Below are positions 1 to 7,091 of a stretch of 13,129 nt of DNA, one piece after another. Within the stretch, counting starts at the first letter, position 1, and every line of letters begins with the position of its first letter. The position numbers and the translations under genes are program-made. The notes under the pieces are model-generated. The model did not search any database. It worked only from the letters and a program-made list of their open reading frames with translations, and was not told the origin of the DNA. The stretch is from Rickettsiales bacterium (GTDB lineage: Bacteria > Pseudomonadota > Alphaproteobacteria > Rickettsiales > Deianiraeaceae): the NCBI GenBank assembly GCA_017477855.1, contig JAFUUN010000066.1:1-13129 (forward strand), given 5' to 3'.

Positions 1-1393
1 ATTCTTTTTTGACCTCTTCCAAACCTGCCTGTGTATCGCTCTCGCACCTGCCTGTCAAAACCGCACTGGTATTGCTCGCGCGCAACATCCACCAGCCGCT
101 GTTTGTGTCAATCCTTATTCCATCAATGTCAATAAAATTGCGACCATCCTGCTTCAAAATCGCAGCAATTCTGTCTATAATCGCAAACTTGTCGGCCTCG
201 TCAATAGGCAATTTTAAATCATGTGTGGCAAAAACTTGCGGAATTTTCTTCACCAAATCAGAAATTTTCTGGCCTTTTGAGGATATTTCTGCCAAGATTG
301 CAATCATTTTTAGTCCTGCAACAATGCCGTCATCAACTCCGCCGAGGTTGTCCGCAAAGAAGATGTGCCCTGATGTTTCGCCACCTAAAATCGCACCAAC
401 CTCGTCCATTTTTGCACGGATGTAAGTATTTCCAATTTTTGTCATTATGGCCTCTCCGCCAGCTGTCTTGATACCATCATACAGCACCTTGCTCGCCTTG
501 ACTTCGCCCACTATTTTAGCACCCGGCCTTGACTTCAAAACCTCCTTCGCGAATAGCAGTAAAATCTCATCACCATAGAGCAAGCGACCTGTCTCGTCAA
601 TGACACCAACTCTGTCGCCGTCACCATCAAAGCCAATGCCGAGATCAAATCCCTCCGCCACCACTATTTTAGCCAGCGCATTCATGTTTTTTTGCACCGT
701 TGGATCTGGATGGTGGTTTGGAAAATTGCCGTCAATCTCCGCAAACAGGACTTTTGTATCCACGCCAAACAGCTCCGCAAGCATCTTGGCAAGCTTCTCC
801 ACAACTCGCCCAGTGGCACCATTTCCACAATCAAAACATACTCTAATTTTTCTGTCCGTCTTGAACTTGAAATTCTTCATCAAATGCTGTAAATATGCCT
901 CTTCAATGTCGTCCGTTTCCAATTTTCCTTTTTTGTCAGCAGTCGCGCAGTCAGCCGCAATTCGCTGCAATTCTTGGATTTTCTCATCAAAAAACGGCGC
1001 ATTTTTGTAGTCAAACTTGAAGCCGTTATACTCCTTTGGATTGTGAGAAGCCGTAATCGCACAGCAGGCCAGCGCGTTGAAGTGATATGCTCCAAAATTC
1101 ACCATTGGTGATGAAACCAGTCCCACGTCAATAACATCCATTCCTGCATCTGTTGCACCCCTGATGAACTCACTTTTTAAGCTTGGTGAAGTCGTTCGTC
1201 CATCCATCCCGACAACCAGTTTGGTGTTGTAATTCTTGTCCTCATGACCCAGCAAATAAGTCGCATACGCAAGGCCAAAAAAATAGGCATCTTCCTCATT
1301 TAGTTGCTCGCCATATATCCCGCGCACATCGTATTTACGCAGTATGACTGGGTTGAACTTGTGGTACAATCGCTGTTGATGATCTTCCGTCAT
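1..1393 (-). CDS. manB: Phosphomannomutase/phosphoglucomutase, 3' end cut by window edge
   Basis: Alpha-D-phosphohexomutase that moves phosphate between C6 and C1 of mannose or glucose through a phosphoserine, feeding nucleotide-sugar and envelope polysaccharide synthesis in the cytoplasm. Four family signatures are readable on the minus strand: the active-site TASHNP loop with Ser116; the metal-binding DGDGDR loop at 256-261; the sugar-binding GETSGH loop at about 338-343; and the phosphate-binding RASNTS loop beginning at Arg438. The window holds 464 codons without a stop. That is about the usual family length, so only the last few residues are missing. The ATG at 1391-1393 is preferred; the ATG 4 nt upstream is out of frame. 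It lies 16 nt after the tRNA-Val CCA end on the same strand and has no Shine-Dalgarno. Mannose versus glucose preference cannot be read from the sequence, so the gene symbol denotes the family. Confidence 0.93.
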   Translation of the reverse strand, partial: MTEDHQQRLYHKFNPVILRKYDVRGIYGEQLNEEDAYFFGLAYATYLLGHEDKNYNTKLVVGMDGRTTSPSLKSEFIRGATDAGMDVIDVGLVSSPMVNFGAYHFNALACCAITASHNPKEYNGFKFDYKNAPFFDEKIQELQRIAADCATADKKGKLETDDIEEAYLQHLMKNFKFKTDRKIRVCFDCGNGATGRVVEKLAKMLAELFGVDTKVLFAEIDGNFPNHHPDPTVQKNMNALAKIVVAEGFDLGIGFDGDGDRVGVIDETGRLLYGDEILLLFAKEVLKSRPGAKIVGEVKASKVLYDGIKTAGGEAIMTKIGNTYIRAKMDEVGAILGGETSGHIFFADNLGGVDDGIVAGLKMIAILAEISSKGQKISDLVKKIPQVFATHDLKLPIDEADKFAIIDRIAAILKQDGRNFIDIDGIRIDTNSGWWMLRASNTSAVLTGRCESDTQAGLEEVKKE

Positions 1394-1409
1394 TCATGAA
1401 CTATAAAAC

Positions 1410-1486
1410 TGGTGGACGTCATAGGACTCGAACCTACGACCTATTGCGTGTAAAGCAATTGCTCTAACCAACTGAGCTAGACGTCC
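1410..1486 (-). tRNA. tRNA-Val (anticodon UAC)
   Basis: A full cloverleaf is readable on the minus strand. The 7-bp acceptor stem pairs GGACGTC with GACGTCC. The D-stem is GCTC/GAGC, the anticodon stem ATTGC/GCAAT has a 7-nt loop TTTACAC (anticodon TAC at 1452-1450), and the T-arm GTAGG/CCTAT has a TTCGAGT loop. The discriminator is A and CCA is encoded at 1412-1410. This tRNA decodes GUA and probably GUG valine codons. It sits 16 nt upstream of the mutase gene on the same strand, so the two are probably co-transcribed. Confidence 0.97.
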
Positions 1487-1504
1487 AACACTTTCCATTG
1501 TGCT

Positions 1505-1510
1505 ACTATA
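1505..1510 (-). promoter_or_regulatory. Possible -10 box for tRNA-Val
   Basis: TATAGT on the minus strand (five of six matches to TATAAT) would place the transcript start about 12 nt before the mature tRNA 5' end. No good -35 hexamer is visible 16-18 nt upstream, so the call rests on one hexamer and its spacing in an AT-rich stretch. Confidence 0.3.
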
Positions 1511-1537
1511 TTTTAATTTGCAAGTTTGAATTTGATG

Positions 1538-1630
1538 AGTTGCGCCGCCGAGGCCACGCCCTCTCCGTTTGCAATCTCCTTGCTCCCTACGCTCTCTTCG
1601 TCCAGCAAACGCGCTCCGCGCCTGCGCAAA
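1538..1630 (-). repeat. Dispersed GC-rich intergenic repeat, copy A (inverted)
   Basis: On the minus strand this stretch matches copies B and D. It has the 5' box GCGCGGAGCGCGTTTG (complement of 1606-1621) and the 3' box containing GTGGCCTCGG (complement of 1548-1557). The inner arms pair as CGTTTGC/GCAAACG around a copy-specific middle that shares only GAGCGTAG with copy B. It is far richer in GC than its surroundings and lies between tRNA-Val and the gene starting at 1713. The reading frame of that gene stays open upstream through part of this repeat, but I treat that as chance. Confidence 0.85.
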
Positions 1631-1712
1631 GTATATTTTTCCTATACTAAAAACTTATTTCTTGCAACTTTATAAATTTTTAATAAAATTTAATAGTATT
1701 AAAGTTTATTTT

Positions 1713-2660
1713 ATGGAAAGTAGTAACAAAAAAAACATTGAAGAAAAACAAATCAAAATTTATGTAAAAAATGGTTCAGTTTTATATGATAAATTGAACA
1801 AATTAGCAAAAGAACATAATTACACGGATGCAATAGCATTTATAGAAAAAGAAATCAGCAAATCATTGCATATTATGGATGAGTATCCATTGGATGCTGG
1901 TACTTGTAAAGTAGAAAAAATAGGTAATAAAAAACAAATTTATATAGAATGGCCAGAAAATAAACAAAATGAGAAACTGAGTATTGTATTCAGTCATGGC
2001 GACAATAATCCTCCTGAATATATTTTTAAAAATATAAGTATTGACGATTTAAAAAATGAAGCAGAAAAGATCATGCCAAAAACCTGTAAAATAAGTTGCA
2101 GAACAGCTCCAGGAAAACAACCAAGTATTAGAGTTCAATTTCCTGATGATAATAAAGTGACATTCTATCAAGACGGTTGGGTAAACGGTAAAAACAGTTC
2201 AATACATATTCATCAAAACTCACCAATTAAAGAGACAGATGACTTTAAGATTTATAGCGTTGGACAAGGAGAGGATAAAGTTGAAATTAGTTATAGAAAA
2301 ACAGGAAACAAAAGTATAAGAATTACAAATAAAAACGGTGACGGAATATGCATATATCCAGATTTATATGTCAATCCTGTGAAAAACGGCCACATGACGA
2401 AGCAAGGAAGTAAAAAAATCAACTGTAATCTTTTTGAGTTTATAGAAAACAACTTTTTTAAAGTAAATTATAATAAAAACAAATCTGTTTTGAAAAAGCC
2501 AATTCAGAATGCGTCCCATAATGTGCCACAGCAGTATCAATTCCAGAGCGGAATAAATAACCCATTTAACAACCAACCAAGCAATATAATCCAAAACGCA
2601 CCTAATAACAGTATGCTGTATTCATTAAATGAAACTAATGAATTTACAATAAAACTGTAA
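1713..2660 (+). CDS. Hypothetical protein, N/Q-rich C-terminus, no recognised family
   Basis: A 315-residue, Lys- and Asn-rich protein that I do not recognise. It has no signal peptide or membrane segment, so it is probably cytoplasmic. Residues 1-50 are charged and look helical (KQIKIYVKNG, then KLNKLAKEHN and IAFIEKEISKSL). About 60-230 alternates hydrophobic and polar residues in short strands with glycine/asparagine turns (for example KQIYIEWPEN, PSIRVQFPDD, VEISYRKTGN), suggesting a beta-rich domain. The last 60 residues are an N/Q/P-rich, probably disordered tail. The frame is open back to 1569, but that extension runs through repeat copy A, so the ATG at 1713 is chosen; no Shine-Dalgarno precedes it. 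Repeat copies flank the gene on both sides. Codon use is strongly AT-rich. The reading frame is convincing; the function is unknown. Confidence 0.75.
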   Translation: MESSNKKNIEEKQIKIYVKNGSVLYDKLNKLAKEHNYTDAIAFIEKEISKSLHIMDEYPLDAGTCKVEKIGNKKQIYIEWPENKQNEKLSIVFSHGDNNPPEYIFKNISIDDLKNEAEKIMPKTCKISCRTAPGKQPSIRVQFPDDNKVTFYQDGWVNGKNSSIHIHQNSPIKETDDFKIYSVGQGEDKVEISYRKTGNKSIRITNKNGDGICIYPDLYVNPVKNGHMTKQGSKKINCNLFEFIENNFFKVNYNKNKSVLKKPIQNASHNVPQQYQFQSGINNPFNNQPSNIIQNAPNNSMLYSLNETNEFTIKL

Positions 2661-2663
2661 AAG

Positions 2664-2761
2664 TGTGTTGCGGAGCGCGGAGCGCGTTTGGCCGCCGAGC
2701 GCAGCGAGGGGGAGCGTAGCGGTGCCAAACGGCGAGGGCGTGGCCTCGGGCCCGCAACACA
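2664..2761 (+). repeat. Dispersed GC-rich intergenic repeat, copy B (best-formed copy)
   Basis: This 98-bp element is bounded by perfect 10-bp inverted ends: TGTGTTGCGG (2664-2673) and CCGCAACACA (2752-2761). It has an inner 8-bp inverted pair CGTTTGGC (2685-2692) and GCCAAACG (2724-2731), and a third small hairpin CGAGG/CCTCG (2733-2737 with 2744-2748). The centre holds an imperfect GAGCGCAGCG/GAGCGTAGCG duplication. It fills the gap between two convergent genes: the 1713-2660 stop is 3 nt before it and the MFS stop 5 nt after it. A bidirectional terminator or mRNA-end stabiliser is plausible, but no long T-run follows in the plus direction. Confidence 0.88.
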
Positions 2762-2766
2762 AAAAG

Positions 2767-3987
2767 CTAATCTCCCTTAGCCAGCAATCTGCTACCGTAT
2801 TTTACAACCGCAAAACCGAATACAACAAGCGGCAAGACCAACAAAATTGCGCCAATGTGATAGGAAATATATTTCGCAACAAACCCAATAAACATCGTGG
2901 CAATAACGTTTATAATGGTCGCCAAAGACATAGAAACAGAAATTGCGCTGCCACGGATTTTCTTGTTAGAATAGTGTTCAAATCTGCGCTCAACAGAAAC
3001 TTCAATAAGTGAAAATGTTCCACTCATCATAAAGCATCCCAGTGCAAATAAATATGGTGAATAAACAAGCACCGCAAACAAAACAAAAACCAGTTCCGCA
3101 AAATTGATAATAAAACACTTTTTCAATGCAATACCGTTAGGAAAGAACAATATTGGAACCAATGTGCTTATTGTCATAATAATCGTCAACAAACTTGTAT
3201 ATTTGGCAATTTGAACATCTGTCCAACCCATATCAAGCAACAGCATGTGCCCTATTATTGCCGCCAAAGGCCAAGCGATAAAGTTTAATACACCATAAAA
3301 AGATAGCAGCCAAGTGAACATTTTGCTTTTCTTGACGCACTCTGCGACCGACAAAACAATCTCTTTTGTGCTTTCTGATTTGAACTCCTTGAATAACCCT
3401 GTTTTGTTGCTTGGAACAAACTTCACAACTGCCGCCAAAGCTGCAATTTTCAGCACAATACTCACCACAACCAAGACATTATATCCGTGATTTTTCAACA
3501 AAATTGCTGAAATACTTGACGCAATCGTCAGTGCGATATCCCATGAGAAGTAATATTCCGCGGTTGTTCTGCCATAGATATGTAATTTGTCGTGAACACT
3601 CAATGTGTTATAAATGTATGATGAGTATTTTCCATAGGTTATTCCATATGAAATGCCAATAAACATCATGGCAATAACAACATTTGTGAAAGTTGGATTT
3701 AACAGCAAAACAAGTGAAATTATGTCAACAACTCGTCCGAACACAAATGTTGTTCTTGGGCCAAATCTGTCAAAAATTATCCCACCAATGAATGTGAAAA
3801 TAAAACGAAATATCTCCTTTAATGAGATAAGAGCTGAGATTTTCACAGGTGAAAATTCCAATGACTTGATAAACGGCACAAGCATGACACTAATCAGCGA
3901 GACATTTAGCATGCCGTATATTGTATTTCCCAGCCAAAAATGCGGTATGTTGAACTCTTTTTGTTCTTTTTTCTTGAAGAAAAGCAT
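2767..3987 (-). CDS. MFS transporter (major facilitator superfamily)
   Basis: A 406-residue integral inner-membrane protein with about twelve hydrophobic helices in two halves of six, separated by a charged cytoplasmic loop at about 190-220 (TGLFKEFKSESTKEIV region). The loop between helices 2 and 3 carries the MFS motif A form GGIIFDRFGPR, with Asp73-Arg74. The length is normal for a 12-helix MFS carrier. The start is the ATG at 3985-3987, followed by a basic MLFFKKKEQK head. Neither the substrate nor the subfamily can be read from the sequence; many such proteins are sugar, drug or metabolite:H+ carriers. It is transcribed alone, convergent with the gene at 1713 across repeat copy B, and divergent from the gene at 4068 across an 80-nt gap. 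Confidence 0.88.
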   Translation of the reverse strand: MLFFKKKEQKEFNIPHFWLGNTIYGMLNVSLISVMLVPFIKSLEFSPVKISALISLKEIFRFIFTFIGGIIFDRFGPRTTFVFGRVVDIISLVLLLNPTFTNVVIAMMFIGISYGITYGKYSSYIYNTLSVHDKLHIYGRTTAEYYFSWDIALTIASSISAILLKNHGYNVLVVVSIVLKIAALAAVVKFVPSNKTGLFKEFKSESTKEIVLSVAECVKKSKMFTWLLSFYGVLNFIAWPLAAIIGHMLLLDMGWTDVQIAKYTSLLTIIMTISTLVPILFFPNGIALKKCFIINFAELVFVLFAVLVYSPYLFALGCFMMSGTFSLIEVSVERRFEHYSNKKIRGSAISVSMSLATIINVIATMFIGFVAKYISYHIGAILLVLPLVVFGFAVVKYGSRLLAKGD

Positions 3988-4033
3988 GACTTCAAACTAA
4001 TGGATGAATTTATTTGTCAATAAAAAAAATTTC

Positions 4034-4061
4034 TTGATTGATTGCTATATTATCGTATAAT
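4034..4061 (+). promoter_or_regulatory. Sigma70-type promoter giving a leaderless transcript
   Basis: A -35-like TTGATT (4034-4039) and a perfect -10 TATAAT (4056-4061) are separated by 16 nt. The expected start, about 7 nt past the -10, coincides with the A of the ATG at 4068. There is no room for a Shine-Dalgarno, so the transcript should be leaderless or nearly so. Confidence 0.65.
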
Positions 4062-4067
4062 ATCAGC

Positions 4068-6053
4068 ATGGCTGATGAAAACATACGTCCACATAACGAA
4101 CCTGATAACTGTAATACTTGTAATAATGGGCTGTCAGGTGGTCAAGTAGCACTTATTATTCTGGCGTGTGTATTTGTAATTGGTCTAATTGCTGCACTGA
4201 TTGCGTGGCTAATGCAGAAGAAAAATAAAAACAAATCAAGCTCAAAAACAAACAGCGTTACAATTGGCGGACCACTTCCACAATATGCTGAGCAACCAGA
4301 TAAAAATATACCGAACCAGCAATCTCAGTTTACAAATCAATCCAATACGCAAGCTCCGCAGAATAATCAGGCACCAACATATACAACAATTAATCAGCAG
4401 GATTTAATTGCCAATGCTGTTGCATCTGCAACACCACAAATTATTGCGTCCATGGCAAAAATGGCTTCACAAGATAACGATCCTGATGTGATATCGGAGA
4501 CGAAAAAAGAAGAAATAACAGAAAAAAAAGACGGTAACGAAAATCTATCAGAACCACAAACGACAGAAGAAAAAACAGATGATATTGAGGATAAAAAACC
4601 AAACGAAGAAGAAGAAAAAGAGCGGCAAAAAACAGAGCAATCTGATTTGGGCGATATTTTTAAACCAAAGCCTTTTGCTGACTTTCAAACTGGAAAAATG
4701 ATTGATAATGATAATAGTGAGAACAAAAAAAATGATAATCTGGAATTCCCTGCTGACTTCACGTATCAACGTGGAGATGTTGAAAAAATAATGCAAACCG
4801 ATAGATTAAAAAATCCATTTGAACAATTACCATTGGACAAAGAAATAGATAATATAAATGGGTTAAAAGAGCAATACAAACAGGATCAAACGCAACAAGA
4901 AAATGTTGGGAATGACATCGCCCCTGGTGCGCCAAAATTAGATTTTGCGTCAATATTTGGTTTGCCTTCAATACCAGAAAAAACAGTGAACGAACCAAAG
5001 GTAATTCCAGAAGAGAAAAGAAACGATGTAATTAATGTACCTACCATCAAATTAGCCAATTCTGATAAAGCAGCTGGTTCTCCGGGACTGAAAGCAGGAG
5101 GCAGGATCGACATGTTAAATCAAAATGGAAACTTTTTTGCTCCTGATCTGCCAAGTGCATCCCTGAATAATAATCAACAAATACACTATAATCCAATGGA
5201 AATGACAGCATCAAATATTGATATAAAAAATAATAACATTGGGGATAATGATTATAAAATTCCTCCTGTATTTAACTACATGTCGCAATCACAGAATAAT
5301 ATACAACAAATTGATGAAAAACCAAAGATGATGAATAATACGATACCTGGTATTTCTGATTTTGATGTAGGAGCAAATGGGCAAAAAAACGCGCGAATAA
5401 ATGAATTACCTACAATTGGACCAGTTAATAATATATCTGATAGCATACCAATACCAATGACGACAAGTCCAATAAATGGAAACAAGATGAATTATAATAA
5501 TCCACTTGGAGGAAACATAATACCTCCTATTTGTGCAATAGGGAATACTGATGTTGATAATAATAGAACAGTGATACCAAGTAACCCAACACTCAATCAA
5601 CCGCAACCAATTAATGAAGATGACATTAAACCTGATGCACCGATATTTACTCCAATCACTAAATCTGACGTACCGTCATTTAATCCAATAGATCACACAC
5701 AACAACCAATTACGATTTCTCAAAGACAGCAAGATAATACAAAACAATCAATTATGATACCACCTCAAAAAGAGGAACAATTCATGGGAGACTTGCCTAT
5801 ACCTGGGCAGATAAAAATACAAGATAAAGAAAAAGATAGTGAGGCAGCTGGCACAAATATTGCATTCGATCCATTTATAATTCCTGATAAAGGTCAAAAT
5901 GTTTCTATGAAGAATGAAAACAACAATCCAACAATTAATGAATTCTCTGGTCTTGACAGCAAGCAAATGGAAGCCAACAATGGGCAATCACAAATGAACT
6001 TAGGTACACAAAATAAATGTATGTGTCCTTCTTGCACAGGAGGAAAAATGTGA
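4068..6053 (+). CDS. Large low-complexity single-pass membrane protein, unknown function
   Basis: A 661-residue protein that I do not recognise. Residues 1-25 are acidic and contain Cys15-x-x-Cys18. Residues 26-50 are one strong membrane helix, followed at once by a Lys-rich stretch (KKKNKNK). By the positive-inside rule the N-terminus lies outside and the long remainder in the cytoplasm. The rest is low complexity and probably disordered: Q/N/P-rich at about 80-130, a Lys/Glu block at about 145-205, then N/P/I-rich sequence with recurring Pro-hydrophobic patches such as DIFKPKPFADF, ASIFGLPSIPE, APIFTPITK and VPSFNPIDH. The C-terminus ends in CMCPSC (Cys651, 653, 656), metal-site-like. ATG 4068 is chosen; an in-frame TTG at 4038 lies inside the promoter. 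The stop is 2 nt from the convergent infC stop. A scaffold, stalk or adhesin-anchor role is possible but unproven. Confidence 0.82.
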   Translation: MADENIRPHNEPDNCNTCNNGLSGGQVALIILACVFVIGLIAALIAWLMQKKNKNKSSSKTNSVTIGGPLPQYAEQPDKNIPNQQSQFTNQSNTQAPQNNQAPTYTTINQQDLIANAVASATPQIIASMAKMASQDNDPDVISETKKEEITEKKDGNENLSEPQTTEEKTDDIEDKKPNEEEEKERQKTEQSDLGDIFKPKPFADFQTGKMIDNDNSENKKNDNLEFPADFTYQRGDVEKIMQTDRLKNPFEQLPLDKEIDNINGLKEQYKQDQTQQENVGNDIAPGAPKLDFASIFGLPSIPEKTVNEPKVIPEEKRNDVINVPTIKLANSDKAAGSPGLKAGGRIDMLNQNGNFFAPDLPSASLNNNQQIHYNPMEMTASNIDIKNNNIGDNDYKIPPVFNYMSQSQNNIQQIDEKPKMMNNTIPGISDFDVGANGQKNARINELPTIGPVNNISDSIPIPMTTSPINGNKMNYNNPLGGNIIPPICAIGNTDVDNNRTVIPSNPTLNQPQPINEDDIKPDAPIFTPITKSDVPSFNPIDHTQQPITISQRQQDNTKQSIMIPPQKEEQFMGDLPIPGQIKIQDKEKDSEAAGTNIAFDPFIIPDKGQNVSMKNENNNPTINEFSGLDSKQMEANNGQSQMNLGTQNKCMCPSCTGGKM

Positions 6054-6055
6054 TT

Positions 6056-6592
6056 TTATCTACACATGGCAACAATCTTACGACCAGTCATCTTTGGCTC
6101 ATCAATGGATTTGCAGTGCGGTTTTAATGTCTCACAGATTTTTTTCATTAGCTCCATTGCGAAATCAGTTCTTTGCATATCACGACCTTTGAGTTGCATG
6201 ACAATCAGAACTGTATTTTTTTCCTCTAAAAATCCGATTGCGCGGTTGATTTTTACATCCAAATCGTTCTTTTCAATGTGAATTGAAAATTGAACCTCTT
6301 TTGTCTTTTTTGTCCCTTTATTATTGCCTTTCTGTTTTTTCTGCTGTTCGTATTTGAACTTTCCGTAATCACAAATTTTGCAAACCGGTGGTACAGCATT
6401 TGGTGAAACATTTATCAATTCAAGCCCAGCTTCTTTTGCTCTATGCAAAGCTTCTTGTGTGGGCACAACACCAACCATGTCTCCATTTTCATCAATTAAA
6501 CGAACTTCACGGATAGAAAACCAATTTGTTTTCTGACGAGCATCTTGCCTTTGATCGTTCCTTCGATCTGGCCTGTTGTAATAACGTACCAC
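6056..6592 (-). CDS. infC: Translation initiation factor IF-3
   Basis: IF-3 binds the 30S subunit, keeps it apart from the 50S and checks the start codon-initiator tRNA pairing. The 178 residues match the usual family length. The N-domain carries the diagnostic run VPTQEALHRAKEAGLEL, followed by VSPNAVPPVCKICDYGK at about 63-79. A Lys-rich linker (EQQKKQKGNNKGTKKTKE) leads to the C-domain with VMQLKGRDMQ and the terminal MTGRKIVAM. The C-domain looks divergent. The start is GTG at 6590-6592; the frame has a TAA two codons upstream, so no earlier start is possible. There is no Shine-Dalgarno. The usual downstream rpmI-rplT pair is absent: the next gene is convergent, 2 nt away. IF-3 genes often use unusual starts for self-control, but GTG is common enough that this is not proof. 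Confidence 0.95.
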   Translation of the reverse strand: MVRYYNRPDRRNDQRQDARQKTNWFSIREVRLIDENGDMVGVVPTQEALHRAKEAGLELINVSPNAVPPVCKICDYGKFKYEQQKKQKGNNKGTKKTKEVQFSIHIEKNDLDVKINRAIGFLEEKNTVLIVMQLKGRDMQRTDFAMELMKKICETLKPHCKSIDEPKMTGRKIVAMCR

Positions 6593-6673
6593 TAATTAAA
6601 GAAATAAAACTAAACTTGTGCGCGGAATATCATAGTTTTTTTTAAAATGCAAGAGAAAAACTTGAATTACGTA

Positions 6674-6730
6674 TTTTGTGGCGAATAGCGAAATGCAAAC
6701 CACGAGTGCGTGGCCTCGGGCTGCACAATA
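6674..6730 (+). repeat. Dispersed GC-rich intergenic repeat, copy C (shortened)
   Basis: Carries the family 3' box TGCGTGGCCTCGGG (6707-6720) and a TGCAAACCACGAG arm matching the GCAAACGG-GAG arm of the other copies. The 5' box has decayed to GCGAATAGCG, and most of the variable middle is missing. Short inverted ends, TTGTG (6676-6680) and CACAA (6724-6728), remain. The CGAG/CTCG mini-hairpin in the 3' box can still form. Confidence 0.7.
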
Positions 6731-6923
6731 ACACAAAAAATCACACACCAACACTTTCAAAAAAATTACTAAATTCCGTCAACTTCACCATTAAATCATT
6801 TGATAAAATATCTAAATCTGTTTATACAGCTTTTTGTTTTGTCTGTGGAAAAGTAAAAAAAACTACCTTAAAAATGACATTACCTTTAAATTGGATCTTT
6901 TTTTAATTTATGATTAAATTGGT

Positions 6924-6943
6924 TATAATTACCTATAATTACC
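6924..6943 (+). repeat. Tandem 10-bp repeat carrying TATAAT
   Basis: TATAATTACC occurs twice back to back, about 48-67 nt before tRNA-Ser. Each unit contains a perfect -10 hexamer, so either could start the tRNA-Ser/truA transcript. No matching -35 is clear for either. A competing -35-like TTGACT at 6952-6957 has only a weak GAGATT partner 17 nt on. Which element is used is unresolved. Confidence 0.45.
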
Positions 6944-6990
6944 ACAAATTCTTGACTTTTATAAAACATGGATTGAGATTCGATGCATTT

Positions 6991-7084
6991 GGTGAAGTGG
7001 CTGAGTGGTCGAAAGCGGCTTCCTGCTAAGAAGTTATACGGGCCAAAACCTGTATCCAGGGTTCGAATCCCTGCTTCACCGCCA
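6991..7084 (+). tRNA. tRNA-Ser (anticodon GCU)
   Basis: A type II tRNA with a long variable arm. The acceptor stem pairs GGTGAAG with CTTCACC. The anticodon stem GCTTC/GAAGT encloses loop CTGCTAA with anticodon GCT at 7025-7027. The variable arm is at about 7034-7056, and the T-arm AGGG-TTCGAAT-CCCT is clear. The discriminator is G (7081) and CCA is encoded (7082-7084). It reads AGC and AGU codons. It lies 7 nt before truA on the same strand. Confidence 0.97.
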
Positions 7085-7091
7085 GTGGGTT

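Larger units (their letters stand above)
6593..6990. other. 398-nt gap without a convincing gene
   Basis: This stretch separates infC from tRNA-Ser. It holds the short repeat copy C, a very AT-rich part with runs of A and T, and a tandem 10-bp repeat containing TATAAT. A 76-codon open frame at 6676-6906 starts with TTG inside the repeat and encodes nothing recognisable, so I do not call it. Promoters for infC (leftward) and tRNA-Ser (rightward) must lie here. A leftward TATGAT (6634-6629) is the best infC -10 candidate, but it lacks a clear -35. Confidence 0.6.

Noticed and set aside
1..1395. Plus-strand open frames within the mutase region (9-425, 223-471, 600-1010)
   Set aside because: They are shadows of the minus-strand phosphomannomutase, whose four active-site motifs are all intact.
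2665..3012. 115-codon open frame on the plus strand
   Set aside because: It begins inside repeat copy B and then runs antisense to the well-supported MFS gene; no protein-like features of its own.
4038..4067. TTG start extending the 661-residue protein by 10 residues
   Set aside because: The extension overlaps the -10 box, so a transcript from that promoter could not include it.
4034..6053. Reading the 661-residue protein as a TonB or a type IV secretion/pilus protein
   Set aside because: Only the single helix and low-complexity bias are shared; the predicted topology (tail in the cytoplasm) argues against TonB and no diagnostic domain is visible.
6676..6906. 76-codon open frame after repeat copy C
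   Set aside because: TTG start inside the repeat, no Shine-Dalgarno or promoter, and the product resembles no family; likely chance in an AT-rich gap.
7005..7091. Upstream extension of truA
   Set aside because: The frame passes through tRNA-Ser; the TruA family start aligns with ATG 7092.
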